NCBI GenBank assembly: GCA_001557505.1
Contig: LSAX01000001.1
Span: 4,216,001-4,280,000, forward strand
Source: Reticulascus tulasneorum
Taxonomy: Eukaryota > Ascomycota > Sordariomycetes > Glomerellales > Reticulascaceae
Reading direction: 5' to 3'
Length of the DNA: 64,000 bases
Part shown: positions 45,275 to 55,733 of the stretch, piece after piece
Layout: every line of letters starts with the position of its first letter
Numbering within the stretch: the first letter of the stretch is position 1
Notes under the pieces: model-generated
Databases searched by the model: none
What the model was told of the DNA's origin: nothing
The model's input: the letters and a program-made list of their open reading frames with translations, nothing else
Made by a program: the position numbers and the translations under genes

Positions 45275-46082
45275 CTACATTTCCGATAAGGCCTCGCGCA
45301 GCTCCCGCCGTTTCTTCTCGCACTTGCCGTTGCATCCGGGACACTCGTAGCCGTGGTCCTCAATCTTGACTCTGTCGAGACATTTCGAGCAGCGCCACCA
45401 CTTGGCCGAGATCCTCCGGGTCTCCAGCCACTTATCTTCGAACTTGCCGCCTTTCTTGTTGACGTCTTCCTTGTGGGTCTCCTGGATATGTACACGGAAG
45501 CGGTCCTTGCGGGTGAACCCTTCCCTGCTGCGGAGACAGTTGGAATAGTCGCAGTAAAAGATGGTGTCCTTGTCCTTTACCTCCTTCGGGGACGAGTCCC
45601 CCTTGGATGGCGTTTCGGCGTGCGCTAGTTTGTAGTGCCGATCGAGGTCGGCTTTGCGCTTGAAGGGTTTCGCGGGACACGCGGGGGATAAACATGTCCA
45701 TTCGATGTCTTGCGACTTTTGGACGGGCGACCTGGAGAAATGTGAGCCTTTCCTTTTCTCTAGACGGCGAGGGTCAAACATGAAAGCAACGAGGTCACGC
45801 ACCGACTGGTCGCGGTGAGGGGGATTTCATCGGGATACCGGTCTGAAGCCGGATATTCGGGTTGAAGTTTCCAAAAGCCGCCATCGTCGGCAGGGTGGTA
45901 GTCGTACATTGACCAGTCAAGGTCGTGAAATGAATTGTCGGACCTTTGATGAGTTAGTACGCAATGCATGCGCATCTCGCCCCGTTCCGCCAGCAGCATT
46001 TCTACTGAGAAGGTACTGACATTGATTCCGACAATTGAGCCAACGATTGTTTTCGTTTCTGCTTTGCCGCCCGAGGCGCCAT
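45275..46082 (-). CDS. C2H2 zinc-finger protein (tandem copy 2)
   Basis: Three exons on the minus strand: 46021-46082, 45803-45943 and 45275-45731, giving 219 aa. Both introns are phase 2; the first ends at TACTAACTCATCAAAG, a textbook branch point and acceptor, though its donor (GTCAGT) is weaker. Seen: a basic N-terminus (APRAAKQKRKQ), an acidic/aromatic segment (DLDWSMYDYHPADDGGFW), a finger CLSPACPAKPFKRKADLDRH with distal H, a second CDYSNCLRSREGFTRKDRF...H....H, and a C-terminal four-cysteine motif (CSKC and CPGCNGKC). The finger cores match those of the neighbour at 43855, so the two look like an old tandem duplication. Probable nuclear regulator. Confidence 0.75.
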
Positions 46083-47225
46083 TGCGCTGTCTTCTCCGCC
46101 CACGATAATCAGCATTTCTCGGTTTTTTTTTGCACAGTTCAGCCAACCCCGTCCCGACCAACAAGCCAACGAGGCGACACGGCAACGAAACAACGCACCT
46201 TCAAGCTGGATGGAAGCCATGGGGGCACAACGACTACGAACGGCGACGACGACTCCCAGACTCGCGATATGTTCAATGGGATGCCATGACTGACGGTATA
46301 TAGATGAGTGGAGAAGGAAGGAGAAGAGGACGAAGAAGGAAGGAAAATGGAGGTAGAGCCATAACCACTCCCCGGGGGCCGGGTCGAAAAGTTTGCTTTG
46401 CTTGCTTCCCAAAGGGTCGGTCGGGGGAAGAGGCGCTGCGTATTTTTTTGCGCTCGCTGGGCCACTGTTTGCTTGTTTCGTTCGCTCGCAAATGCACTGA
46501 CCGAGATTATTGCTTTTCCCCAGCCAGTTCAGGTTCGGGGGGTTCAGTTCAGTTCAGCCCAGACCGGCCAGCCGGCCCAGCCCAGCCAGCACTTTTCAGG
46601 TCGGCTCATTCATACATTCTATGTGTATGTATGTACCGCCAGCAGCTCTGCGTGGCGGGGTGCATTGTTTGTCCAATCCCAGGGCGGCATCTCAGCCAGT
46701 CTCGGGCGGAGAGTTGGATTGTCAGGTCATTATTTGGGGCCATATCATGCCAGCTTTGGCTAACCCAGCGGCCTGAGAGAGAAAGGACCTTCGGATTGCC
46801 TGACAGATGGCAGGTAATCGTGAAGCCACCTCTCACTCTCTCGCTCTCACTCGCCACCTCACTGCGCGTGCGTGCCGGGTGTTTACTGTAGGTGTGTCAG
46901 AGATTTGCAGATGTGATGAGATCAGAATAGAAATCTTGGTCAGACAGGTTTCCGGGGGCTGCAGGGCCAGTGGGAACAGGACCAGCACTACTGTACCCAT
47001 CCCATAGTGCATTTGCTAGTACGGGTTACGACGGAGCATTTAGCAGCCTGGGATCGATCAACAAGGAGCAGGTAGGCAAATGGGGAGGGATGGATCCTAG
47101 GGCAGGATGTCAGCAGGGCGGATGCGGGATCGATCATGGGCAATGCAGAGGCGGGATGCAGGGTGTGGTGGATGCGCGCTGATGTGTGAATGCATACCAA
47201 ACGAAGTTAAGTGTACAAACAGTTA

Positions 47226-47240
47226 GGGGGGGGGGGGGGG
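47226..47240 (+). repeat. Poly(G) tract of 15
   Basis: An uninterrupted run of 15 G followed by TGGATCG. It may be length-variable, and its exact length may also be a sequencing uncertainty. Confidence 0.85.
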
Positions 47241-48069
47241 TGGATCGTGGAGCATTCCTGCGTAAGGTGGTATTTGAGCATGGCCTGGCCTCCGACTTCA
47301 CCCACAGGGGGTTACAGGACGAATGGGGGATAGGATAATTGATGATTCACTTTCTGGGGCTTCTAACTAGCTTGTCAGTGGCTTGCCCTAAATAGTAAAT
47401 GGTTAACCTACCCTTCGACTACCTTTTGAAGCCTGACGAAGCAAAATATTCGAAAATGCAATGTCGAAACAGCATCAGTGGATTATGGATTATGGATCAT
47501 GGATCATGGCATCTTTGCCGAGCTACATCCTCCGACTGACAGCCTGACTAACAATATTACTACATTGTCCTTATAGGGCAAACATACGGCTCGCGGATGG
47601 ATTTCTTGGCACCAGGAAACGATATATCCCTTTTCAGATGAATGCGGCATCATGCTCCAAATGCCTATGCTTGCTCTTCCACACGCTTACCAGCCAGCTA
47701 CCACCCAAGGTAGCAGTTTCACTGCCTTGATCCAAGATGATGCAAAGCTCACTCGGGGGCTTGCCCAGCCTAACGGAGCAATATTGCCGGCCATCACACC
47801 AGAAAGTCCACATCTCAGCGACAAACGTCAAGGAGAATCCATGTTCGGATACCACGTACCCGCAAGCCGGAATCTATGCTGCCATGACTGCCATGTGTCG
47901 GTTGTTTTGTTGCCGTACGCCACGAGGAATGGTTAACCAAGAATATAGTACTCTGATACGACGCAACTGGGTGAGCATGTCTCTGGCCCCCATTTCGGGC
48001 CTCCCAATATCTTCATGTCTGGGGAGCCAGTCACGTGGTCTCAGCATTGCTTTTCAAAGACCGAGACAG

Positions 48070-48095
48070 ACACACACACACACACACACACACAC
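48070..48095 (+). repeat. (AC)13 microsatellite
   Basis: Thirteen uninterrupted AC dinucleotides in non-coding DNA; likely polymorphic between strains. Confidence 0.9.
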
Positions 48096-49384
48096 TCAAA
48101 CCTGACAGGCACCAAACAAACTAATCAGATTAAAGAATTTTGCAAAGGGTTTGAACACCCAAGACACATGTAGCGTTTATGACCCTGGTCGGGCGTAGAA
48201 GTCGAACAGGGCAAGACTGATTGAAACCACTCCCCTTTTCTTATTCTTGCCCATAATACACAGTTGGCATGTGTGGCCGTCTCGTTCGTACTCCCTCAAG
48301 TCCCCCGTAGGTAGAGACGAACATACCTTCTTATTTCCTTTTGTGGGTATTTTGACTTTTTTCTCTCGTTGGAGGAAGCGAGTCCCAAAATGAAGGAAAA
48401 ACGGATACGGCTGCACACACGAAAGCCAAAGGTCCATTTGGTAACGGAGATCGGGCATGAATCTGACAGCAAAGTCTGGGAGAATACAGGGAAACGGGGG
48501 CGAGACTATGCTGTTCTTGGGTGCGGAGCATGCAGACAGATGCCGCGAAGTGACTTGGCTTGCTCTAATTGCCCATTGCCGTGCATAAGTGGGATGGGCA
48601 ATGGCCAACAGGAGAGACAAAGGGTAAATAAAGGCAGGTTTTTTGCCCTGCAGGAGATCGATAGGTTAAGACCTCACAGATTAGCAGATAGCAATTAGCG
48701 GTCAAAGCCCTTCTCTTTCCAGCTCTTTAGTCTTATTACTACTCGCCTCTGTTCGCAATATTCTGTTCAGCTCTTTTGCTCCCCCCCCCGTTTCTCCTGT
48801 CTTGCCCCGTCTTGTTGCGGGTGAGAGGATGGCAGCCTCCATTCTGTACGATCTCAGGTCTTCTCTGGTGACGATGAAGCCTGTAACGTGACGAGGACGT
48901 CCCCCCATTTCGAGACTGCCAAGCGCACCTTTCACGCCTCCTCGGACCATCTCCAATAAGCTCTTCCTCCACTGGAGGGAGACAAGGGGGGGGGGATAGG
49001 GCCTGGAAACTAGACGGAAGGCCGGACCCAAGGTATTGGGCTGGCTGCTGGGCGTCTTCTAATTACGAATCCCCCTTGGCCTAGCGCAAATCATCACCCG
49101 CGCCCATAATAATTACACCCACACCACGCGAAGCCCCTGAGATTTTGGATGGGATTGACTGATCGACGAAATTGGACAAAGACATCTTTTTTTCCTGCCT
49201 GCCGCCTTTGGGTTGGGCAATCGAAACATCGTCAAACACACAACGACGACATTCTGGTCTCGATCAAGTCACAATCTGCGCCTTCGGCATTTGGCCTCGT
49301 CATTCTTTGACTGCTGCTACACGTCACCATCATTATTTTCTCTCGAAAAAAGCTGCTGCCTATAGCACAATTGCCCTAAGAAAG

Positions 49385-49532
49385 GTACGAGATTTTTTCA
49401 CGTGTGCTTTGTTGCCACGTAAACTTTTCCTCCCAAAGCTCCAATTTCAGACATTCGCCGAATGCAGCTGCACCCTTCAAAATAATCCACTGCACAAAAT
49501 ACTCCCGTCATCTTCGACACCTTAACTAACAG
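49385..49532 (+). other. Probable 5' UTR intron of the PRA1 gene
   Basis: A GTACGA donor after AAAG and the ideal end CTTAACTAACAG bound a 148 nt segment in the pyrimidine-rich leader, about 220 bp before the PRA1 ATG. No coding frame crosses it, so it would be a leader intron. Confidence 0.5.
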
Positions 49533-49755
49533 GCAACCGTCTACAGCTTCCTCTCTTACTACTTATTAAAAGCAGCTCTCGCAAGCGGATAATACTTCCA
49601 GCATTCGATCACTTCGCTTTCTAAATCTTCAAAACCCCGATCAGCCGTCTCCCCTGCGATACCGGACGTTCGACATACTTCTCTCCCTCGATCCAAGCTT
49701 GACATCATAAACACCACATCCCGTCAACAGACTATACTCGATATCTCTAGACACG

Positions 49756-50286
49756 ATGGCACGCATTCAGATCCCCCTCGACGTCTTGACGTCCCGCCTG
49801 AACCTTAGCGATCGCTTCTCGGGTATGCGATCTACTTCTCTGGGAACAAGGTTTTCCAACCTCCGACCCGTCTCCGAGTTCTTCGACTTGAAGCGCCTGT
49901 CCAAGCCCGAAAACTTCTCCGAGATGCAGTCGCGAGTCAACTACAACCTGAGCCACTTCTCGAGCAACTATGCTGTCGTCTTTGCCATGCTGAGTCTCTA
50001 CGCCCTGCTTACCAACTGGCTGCTTCTCTTCGACATCATCTTGGTTGTCGCCGGCATGTACCTCATTGGCCGCCTTGACGGGCAGGACCTGGAGATCGGC
50101 ACCTTCCGTGCAACCTCCTCTCAACTTTACACCGGTCTACTTATTGTAGCCGTGCCCCTGGGCCTTATCGCATCGCCAATTTCGACGCTGCTCTGGCTTA
50201 TCGGCGCTTCTGGCGTGGTCATTCTCGGCCACGCTTCTTTCATGGACAAGCCGATCGATGAGGCTTTTTCAGGGGAGGCGGTCTAG
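49756..50286 (+). CDS. PRA1-family Rab acceptor (Yip3-like)
   Basis: A frame without internal introns, 176 aa, matching the usual length of PRA1/Yip3 proteins, which sit in ER/Golgi membranes, bind prenylated Rab GTPases and help sort them between membrane and GDI. Seen: N-terminal cytosolic part with a conserved LRPVSEFFDLKRLSKP, then RVNYNLSHFSSNYAVVF leading into a pair of membrane segments (about 73-106), a polar loop (GRLDGQDLEIG) and a second pair (about 124-162), and a short C-terminus DEAFSGEAV resembling that of yeast Yip3. The first ATG of the frame opens the conserved N-terminus. Just after the stop begins a long frame without its own ATG, which could be joined by splicing at GCG|GTCTAG (see the next entry). 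Confidence 0.9.
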   Translation: MARIQIPLDVLTSRLNLSDRFSGMRSTSLGTRFSNLRPVSEFFDLKRLSKPENFSEMQSRVNYNLSHFSSNYAVVFAMLSLYALLTNWLLLFDIILVVAGMYLIGRLDGQDLEIGTFRATSSQLYTGLLIVAVPLGLIASPISTLLWLIGASGVVILGHASFMDKPIDEAFSGEAV

Positions 50287-51662
50287 ATGGTCGGCCGCGA
50301 GCTCCCAAATTTGCGCCCCAATGGGGAAGACCATCGCGGCGCGGGCGGAGGAGGACGGAAGAAGCTGCGCAACAGGGGTTCTGGGATACTGGGGAGCGAG
50401 TTGTTGAGGAGCTTGATACGGACGAGGATGAGGATTCTGATACACAAGGCGTTGGCTTGGCTCCCGGTAATAAACGGTTTGTTAGCGATCCACTTCATTT
50501 TACTGGTGTAGACTTGGGAGACCGGGTGGACGGCACGGCAAGGAGGAGGAGTTATGCTCGCCAGGCGTCGGATGACGACGACGACTATTCTTCATCGGAG
50601 GATGAGGAGGACGATACAGCTCAGGTGGCCCTGAAGGATAAGGAGGAGACTCTGGTGCAGTCTGCTCTGGCACGAATTCGCAGAGCTCAAGAGAGGGGCA
50701 AGACGGAGGTGAAACTCAACCAGGAGGAGCTGGCAGCTCTTGAACGGAGAAGAAAGCGCATGCAGGAGGAGGCGGCGGCGGCTCGGCGCGCTAGTGCATC
50801 AGGCAGCGGCAGCGAGCGCAAACGACGGTCAGAAAAGGAGCAACGGTTTGCCATACCACTGTCACAGCTTGACCCGACATCTCGAAAGAAGAGGTCGTCT
50901 CGTATCATGGACGATAGTCTGCCTCGACAACCGAGTCCAGTCAACTATGTGGAGAACCAAGACCGTCGTTCACTGCCACCAATGGGGTACTTCCCGCCGC
51001 CTAATGCATCACGCAGCCGTCCCCGATCTTCCACGGCATCCTCTCACCGACCGCCGTCCCGGGCAAGGGACGACAGAGAACAATCGCCACTTACCCACTC
51101 CTATGCATACCCGCAACCCACCAACTCACGACACACGTCTGACACTGTCAGCTCTCGGCCCCGGTCTTCACGTGCTCCTTTGCCACATGAAGAAGCATGG
51201 GTGCCATCCATCTCACCTGCCTCATCGTCATCCTCCAACCAAAACTCCCGCTACTCTCAAATCGACCCGTTTCTATACCAGACAGCGGGCCCGCGTGCGC
51301 CGCATCCCGCTGGCGCTGGGGCTCCCTCTCGAAGGCATGTATCGGGTCCAGCTGACGCACGCCGTGCGTCCGCGGCTCCTGCTGCTGCTAGGGGCACGCG
51401 GGGCGATCGAGGTTCACGGAGACCAAGCCCTGATTTGGAAGATACCGACGAGACAAGTGAGGCTACGAGCGAAGAATCGAGTGCCAGTGACGATTTGGGC
51501 AACGGTGCCCAAATTCTGGATCCACCGACTCGTGGTAGGCGGGAGGAGATTGTGGTCGAAGAGGAACCTCCTGGGCCTCAGCCGTCGAGAGGCAAGAAGT
51601 CGTCTAATTCGTCTCCCGTGAAGAGGAAACCGGTTGGTGGAGGAAGGAGAAGAAAGAAGTGA
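50262..51662 (+). CDS. Acidic/RS-rich disordered protein, 5' end unresolved
   Basis: This frame is open from 50262 to a stop at 51660-51662, but its first in-frame ATG is only near 50760. The sequence before that looks truly coding (VVEELDTDEDEDSD, KRFVSDPLHFTGVDLGDRVDG), so an upstream exon is likely. Removing a GC-rich 95 nt segment, 50281-50375 (GTCTAG...CAACAG), would join it in frame to PRA1 after DEAFSGEA and give a 603 aa fusion. The donor is weak and no branch point is clear, so this remains a hypothesis. The protein is disordered: an acidic start, a charged coiled segment (EELAALERRRKRMQEEAAAARR), Ser/Arg/Pro-rich middle and a basic end (VKRKPVGGGRRRKK), suggesting a nuclear role if independent. 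I do not recognise the family. Confidence 0.6.
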   Translation, partial: GFFRGGGLDGRPRAPKFAPQWGRPSRRGRRRTEEAAQQGFWDTGERVVEELDTDEDEDSDTQGVGLAPGNKRFVSDPLHFTGVDLGDRVDGTARRRSYARQASDDDDDYSSSEDEEDDTAQVALKDKEETLVQSALARIRRAQERGKTEVKLNQEELAALERRRKRMQEEAAAARRASASGSGSERKRRSEKEQRFAIPLSQLDPTSRKKRSSRIMDDSLPRQPSPVNYVENQDRRSLPPMGYFPPPNASRSRPRSSTASSHRPPSRARDDREQSPLTHSYAYPQPTNSRHTSDTVSSRPRSSRAPLPHEEAWVPSISPASSSSSNQNSRYSQIDPFLYQTAGPRAPHPAGAGAPSRRHVSGPADARRASAAPAAARGTRGDRGSRRPSPDLEDTDETSEATSEESSASDDLGNGAQILDPPTRGRREEIVVEEEPPGPQPSRGKKSSNSSPVKRKPVGGGRRRKK

Positions 51663-52354
51663 TGTTGCCGCCGACTCAAGTCTACCGTCCTGTTGTACAC
51701 ATTATAGAACTGTATGGATTTAATTATTTCCTATTTCCTATTTCCAGCTTCTTGATTCTTTGATTCTTTGATTCTCCCCTATCGATGCCTACTCTAGTCT
51801 GTACTACCCCATGTCCATTACCTCTCACAAGCCCTAGCTCTGCAATTTATACCTGCTTGGTGGTGGCCCCTGAGCAGCAATGCTTGCCAACTATTCCCAG
51901 CTGGCGCCACCTGCCCACATCGTTCACGATCGCCCCTTGATGGAACCTTTATCCAGGCTAGTGCTGCTCCACACGCCAAGGCCCGGCCCCAGCCTCACGC
52001 TTTTCCAGCCCCCACTCAATCAACGGGCGGCGGTGAACACAAGGGCCCGGCTCGAACAAAAAATCGTCCAATCCCCTCCCGTTCGCAATCGGCCTCAGCA
52101 GGATAAGCAGCAATTGCTCGCATTGCATCGTGTGCACCTGCAGCCCTAGATAACTGCCAGCCAGCATCACGCATCCCTTCCATTCTTTCACTCTCCCACT
52201 CTCCCTGCTCAATCGTTTTTGTTGCTCGTGCTGAGCTGTGTCGCTGTCCCGCATCACCAGCGCAGCTCCTCATCAGCTGCACGGCAACACGAAGTGTCTC
52301 CAAGCCTGGAGCCTCCTGCAGGATCAATTGATTGAGGCGGAATAAAGCGCAATT
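51663..52354. other. Intergenic region with short repeats
   Basis: Shortly after the stop are two copies of CCTATTT and three of TTGATTCT (about 51727-51776). The right part is pyrimidine-rich leader of the next gene. No gene was seen. Confidence 0.5.
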
Positions 52355-53118
52355 ATGGGCTTCTTCGACTACTCATTCGATGGCGGCAGCATCATTTCCC
52401 GCAAATCGCATTCCAAGCACTCGTCGCATAAGCACAAGCACCGGTCGAGATCGCGGTCGAGCTCGAGGAAGAGGCATAGCGGGAGCGGGAGCTTTGCGGC
52501 GGGCATTTTCGGAGGAGATACCCACCACCATAAGCACAACAGCTCGCGAGGTTCATTTTTCGGGCTGGGGAATGCGAGCCGATCGAGTTTCTTTGGGACC
52601 AGTAAGTCCAGCCTTACATCTTCTCGTATCTTGCGTTGGACGGGATAGGAGTCGGGGTGTGCTGTTGGAGATGGACGCTAACGGTGGTGTGTTCAATAGG
52701 CAAGGCCTCGTACTACAAACGCTCCCCCCGCGACGGCTACATGCTACGTGCCTACAAGCAAGTCAAACGACTGCTCCGGGACCTCGTGCACTACGCCAAG
52801 CGCCACCCGATGAAGGTGCTCACGCTGGTGCTCATGCCGCTCATCACCGGCGGGGCGCTGACTGCCCTTCTTGCCAAGTTCGGGCTCCGACTCCCGGCTG
52901 GCCTGGAGCGGATGATGGGTGTGGGCATGAAGGCCGCGACGGGGGATGGCCTCGGACTCGTAAGCGAGGCGATGCGCATGGCGGGTGAGCTTGGCGGCGG
53001 AGGTAGCGTGCACATTGAACGGGGCCGTGATGGTGAGAAGCAGTGGGAGAGGAAGACCGTGGAGAAAGATTCCGGGTGGAGTGAGGGGATCCTGGGGGTT
53101 GCCAAGATGTTTATATGA
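52355..53118 (+). CDS. His/Ser/Arg-rich membrane-associated hypothetical protein
   Basis: Two exons, 52355-52601 and 52700-53118, joined by a 98 nt phase-1 intron (GTAAGT...AATAG), giving 221 aa. I do not recognise the family. Seen: a start MGFFDYSFDGGS, a very basic His/Ser/Lys/Arg-rich stretch (about 17-45, with SKHSSHKHKHRSRSRSSSR), Gly/Phe/Ser-rich GSFFGLGNASRSSFFG, then SYYKRSPRDGYMLRAYKQVKRLLRDLV, and a hydrophobic segment KVLTLVLMPLITGGALTALLA (about 155-175) that could span or dip into a membrane. The C-terminus is amphipathic. The start GFF has a Gly at position 2, but no clear myristoylation signal. The intron is well supported because both sides continue one coherent protein. Confidence 0.7.
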
Positions 53119-53595
53119 TATGGATGGCTGTTCAGGGGTCAATACGTTTGGAACTGGATTGTGGAATAAAGGGGAACAGACTGGAAGTTGAGAAAAGGAC
53201 CACTGGGATGTTGGGTAGTTTTCGGGTTTCTTTCTCACAGTGGTTCAGAACCCCCCAAGCCCTGGTTTTCTTTGAAAAGGAGAAGTAGAATACCAAGAAG
53301 AGAGATAGGATGCAAGATATGGACGAATTATGACGACTGCTCTTATTAAATAGGGAAATAGAAGACGAAGAGACTCTTTATTCCATCAAAGCGCTTGGGA
53401 GGGCGCTCAGAAGTCGCGGAATCGAATTGAAATTGGAAATCTAGCCAGCAAACTAACAATAAGAGAATGGTATCGTTGCAAATACAGGCACCCCATTATT
53501 CCCATCTAACACACTCATTACCTCATCAAACCCCTTCCACCGCCGCTCTTGTCTCTTCCACCCCGCGACACCGACGAACAACAGATGGCTGCCCC
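53119..53595. other. Convergent 3' region, nothing seen
   Basis: Between the stops of the 52355 gene (+) and the YbjQ-like gene (-). Contains AATAAA-like sequences near 53165 and 53345. No gene was seen. Confidence 0.5.
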
Positions 53596-54201
53596 CTACG
53601 CAAGAAGCTGCGGCGCAACGCTCTGGCCGTCCTCGATTTTCTCGACGACGCAGGCGGTGCCGTAGGCGCAGACCTGTGCGAAGCCGCCGAGGTCGGCGGC
53701 GTCGAAGCGCAGGCAGATGACGGCGTTGCCGCCGCGCGACTTGCACTCGGAGACGACGCGGCTGATGGCGTCGTTGCGGCAGCTGTACAGCATGGAGGTG
53801 AACCAGCGCAGCTCGCCGCCGGCAATGCTCTTGATGACCATGCCGAGGCCGGCAGCCCAGTTGCGGGAGCGCACGGTCAGGCCGTAGACGGCGCCGAGGG
53901 TGCGGACTACGCGGTACCCTGGGATGTCGAACATTGCTGGCCGGGTGTCAGCTTGCAGTTTGTGAAACAGGGTTACATAGGAGTCAGATGTAAGGAAGAG
54001 GGGGAGGATGAGAAGGATGCAAGGAGAAAGAATCGGGTAAGGGGCTGAGTGAGGGTTTGAGTAAAGCAGGAACCGGATGTGGGGAGACATACTGGTTGTG
54101 ATTACGCCGCCGGTCTCAGTGAAGCAATGGAGGTCCGAGAGGGAGGGAGCTACGTTGGCAACGTCCTCTGATTTGGCATCACTCTTTTGTCCGAAACTCA
54201 T
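53596..54201 (-). CDS. YbjQ-like (UPF0145) domain protein
   Basis: Two exons on the minus strand, 54093-54201 and 53596-53936, joined by a 156 nt phase-1 intron, giving 149 aa. The YbjQ/UPF0145 family is a small widespread fold, sometimes called putative heavy-metal-binding, that forms pentamers; its role in fungi is not established. Seen: a 35-residue N-terminal extension, VITTTMFDIPGYRVVRTLGAVYGLTVRSRN as the first strand-helix unit (split by the intron), GGELRWFTSMLYSCRNDAISR, and GGNAVICLRFDAADLG, then a C-terminal strand with AYGTACVVEKI. All match the family order and length. There is no signal peptide or membrane span, so it is likely cytosolic. Confidence 0.88.
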   Translation of the reverse strand: MSFGQKSDAKSEDVANVAPSLSDLHCFTETGGVITTSMSPHIRFLLYSNPHSAPYPILSPCILLILPLFLTSDSYVTLFHKLQADTRPAMFDIPGYRVVRTLGAVYGLTVRSRNWAAGLGMVIKSIAGGELRWFTSMLYSCRNDAISRVVSECKSRGGNAVICLRFDAADLGGFAQVCAYGTACVVEKIEDGQSVAPQLLA

Positions 54202-55733
54202 CTTGACAAGCTGTGAAGAGAAAGCGTATGAGTGTATGAGTGTAAGTGTGTGTCACTTGGAGAGTGATAAGACACAAAGTGATAAGATGGCAGTACGTGG
54301 ACTTTGGTATTCAAGTGTATTATGCGGTAATCGTAGAGAAGAGAAGGAGATGGATCATGAGCCTTCACATCTCCAGACAGCAGACCATGAAGCCCCTTTT
54401 ATACCTACGAGGCTTGAATGACAGCCCCAAACGAGGACATCACCAATCCTCTCATTGTGCGCTGCAAACGGCTCGATCGGCACGCCTAGCTGGGCCTTAT
54501 GACGCGAGGTCAATGGGGAGGATGCACGGCCGGCGTCCGATGGTTGGTGCAGGGCGTCCCGGGACCGTATTTCGTATTTTCTGCAGCTGAAAGTGGAGTC
54601 AAAATCGGTGCAGCGGTGGGACCCACCCCGGGGCTGGGTGGGCGAGAATTAATAGGGATATCGGGGGGGTGGACACACCCTTACGACCAGGTCTTTTATT
54701 GGGCTATTAGTGCTTGCGTTGGAGCCTTGAATCAGCACTGAAACGGCTGAGATCCCGGAACAGTGGGCACAAAGGACAGGCGCTATGTTGGCTGTGCTCT
54801 TGGGTTTGATGCGAGATACGATGCAGGTAGCGGGCCTTTGCATGTTCACCTGGCACCATGGACTGCTTCCTTGGCACTGATGATGCCCAACCATGTACTT
54901 CGTAGGCAACTCCTACCACATAGGCGGTGGCTAATGCATCAAATTCATGTCTCGTTCTGGTCGGGTGCTGTAGCCGCAGAGATACGCGTTAAATACGGCA
55001 CTTCCCTCAGATCGAGAACAAAGGGAAGAAAGCTGAAAAGGGATTCCGATTTCTCCCTCGACCACCCCCCAGCTTCAACACCAAAGAACAGGCATCGTGA
55101 CCTCACCCACGGGGGCCTAATTCTGGATCACACATGTATGAATCCGGCCAAGGCTGTCGCTCTTGCGGGATTTATATTCCTCACGAGCTCCCTTCATCGC
55201 GAGTTTTATTAGGAAATGAAAGCCTTCCGGGACAGGATGAGAGCGACTTTACCCGTACTCCGGCACGTCTCTCCGCGCGTGGGCTAGATCTACGATCCAA
55301 GCTGCCAGGTGCCCACTGGTTGCGCTCCCGTTCTCCAATTTCCTTAAACCCCACAGTTGGTAATTCATTTTCTGTCTCTACTAGATTGGCGGAGAATCAC
55401 CTGCTCATGGGTTTCTCCAGGATCGGTTCTTTGGGTTGGGGGGAAACTTTGGGGCGTTGTGGATATTTCTCCTTCTTTTTCCCTTTTGCTTTCTCGGACC
55501 TGCACCGCCGTTGTTGATTAAAAGCTACCGATTCAGCCGAACCGGTGCGTCAATTGCGACATTGGAGCTCAAAAGATGTTCCGCTATGAGGGGAGGGAAG
55601 TGAGTGTTCAAAATGGACAGATTTCCCCGGGAAATGGGGTTTCTTCAAGTGAAGAAATCGTTTGCTCATCGCCGTCGAAAGGTCTGGTCTGAAAATTGGA
55701 AGTGACACCCGCCGCCGATACCACCCGTCCAAG
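54202..55733. other. Divergent intergenic region, no supported gene
   Basis: 1.5 kb between the starts of the YbjQ-like gene (-) and GH131 (+). A GC-rich patch near 54615-54645 reads CCCCGGGG with flanking CCCACCC/GGGTGGG and could hold GC-box or CreA-type sites. Frames at 54763-55212 and 55134-55517 have no domain. Confidence 0.45.

Larger units (their letters stand above)
46083..49755. other. 3.7 kb intergenic and leader region with microsatellites
   Basis: The region lies between the second C2H2 gene (-) and the PRA1 gene (+). It contains a TATATA-like site at about 46296-46301, a 15-G run (47226-47240), short ATGGATTATGG-type repeats near 47480-47510, an (AC)13 microsatellite (48070-48095), a C run (48781-48789), a 10-G run (48986-48995) and a likely 5' UTR intron of PRA1 (49385-49532). 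Frames such as 46304-46891 and 48177-48620 are low-complexity and unsupported. Confidence 0.5.

Noticed and set aside
46304..46891. 195-residue plus-strand frame upstream of the second C2H2 gene
   Set aside because: Low-complexity and without domain; lies in the promoter or leader region.
50457..50511. Possible 45-50 nt intron at GTAATA...GTGTAG in the frame after PRA1
   Set aside because: It would remove the coherent block KRFVSDPLHFTGVDLG, which looks coding.
50740..51621. 293-residue frame overlapping the acidic/RS-rich frame
   Set aside because: A +1 shadow of the Arg/Ser/Pro-rich region; His/Pro/Arg composition is typical of an out-of-frame reading.
53467..54048. 193-residue plus-strand frame opposite the YbjQ-like gene
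   Set aside because: Antisense shadow; the minus strand carries a recognised domain.
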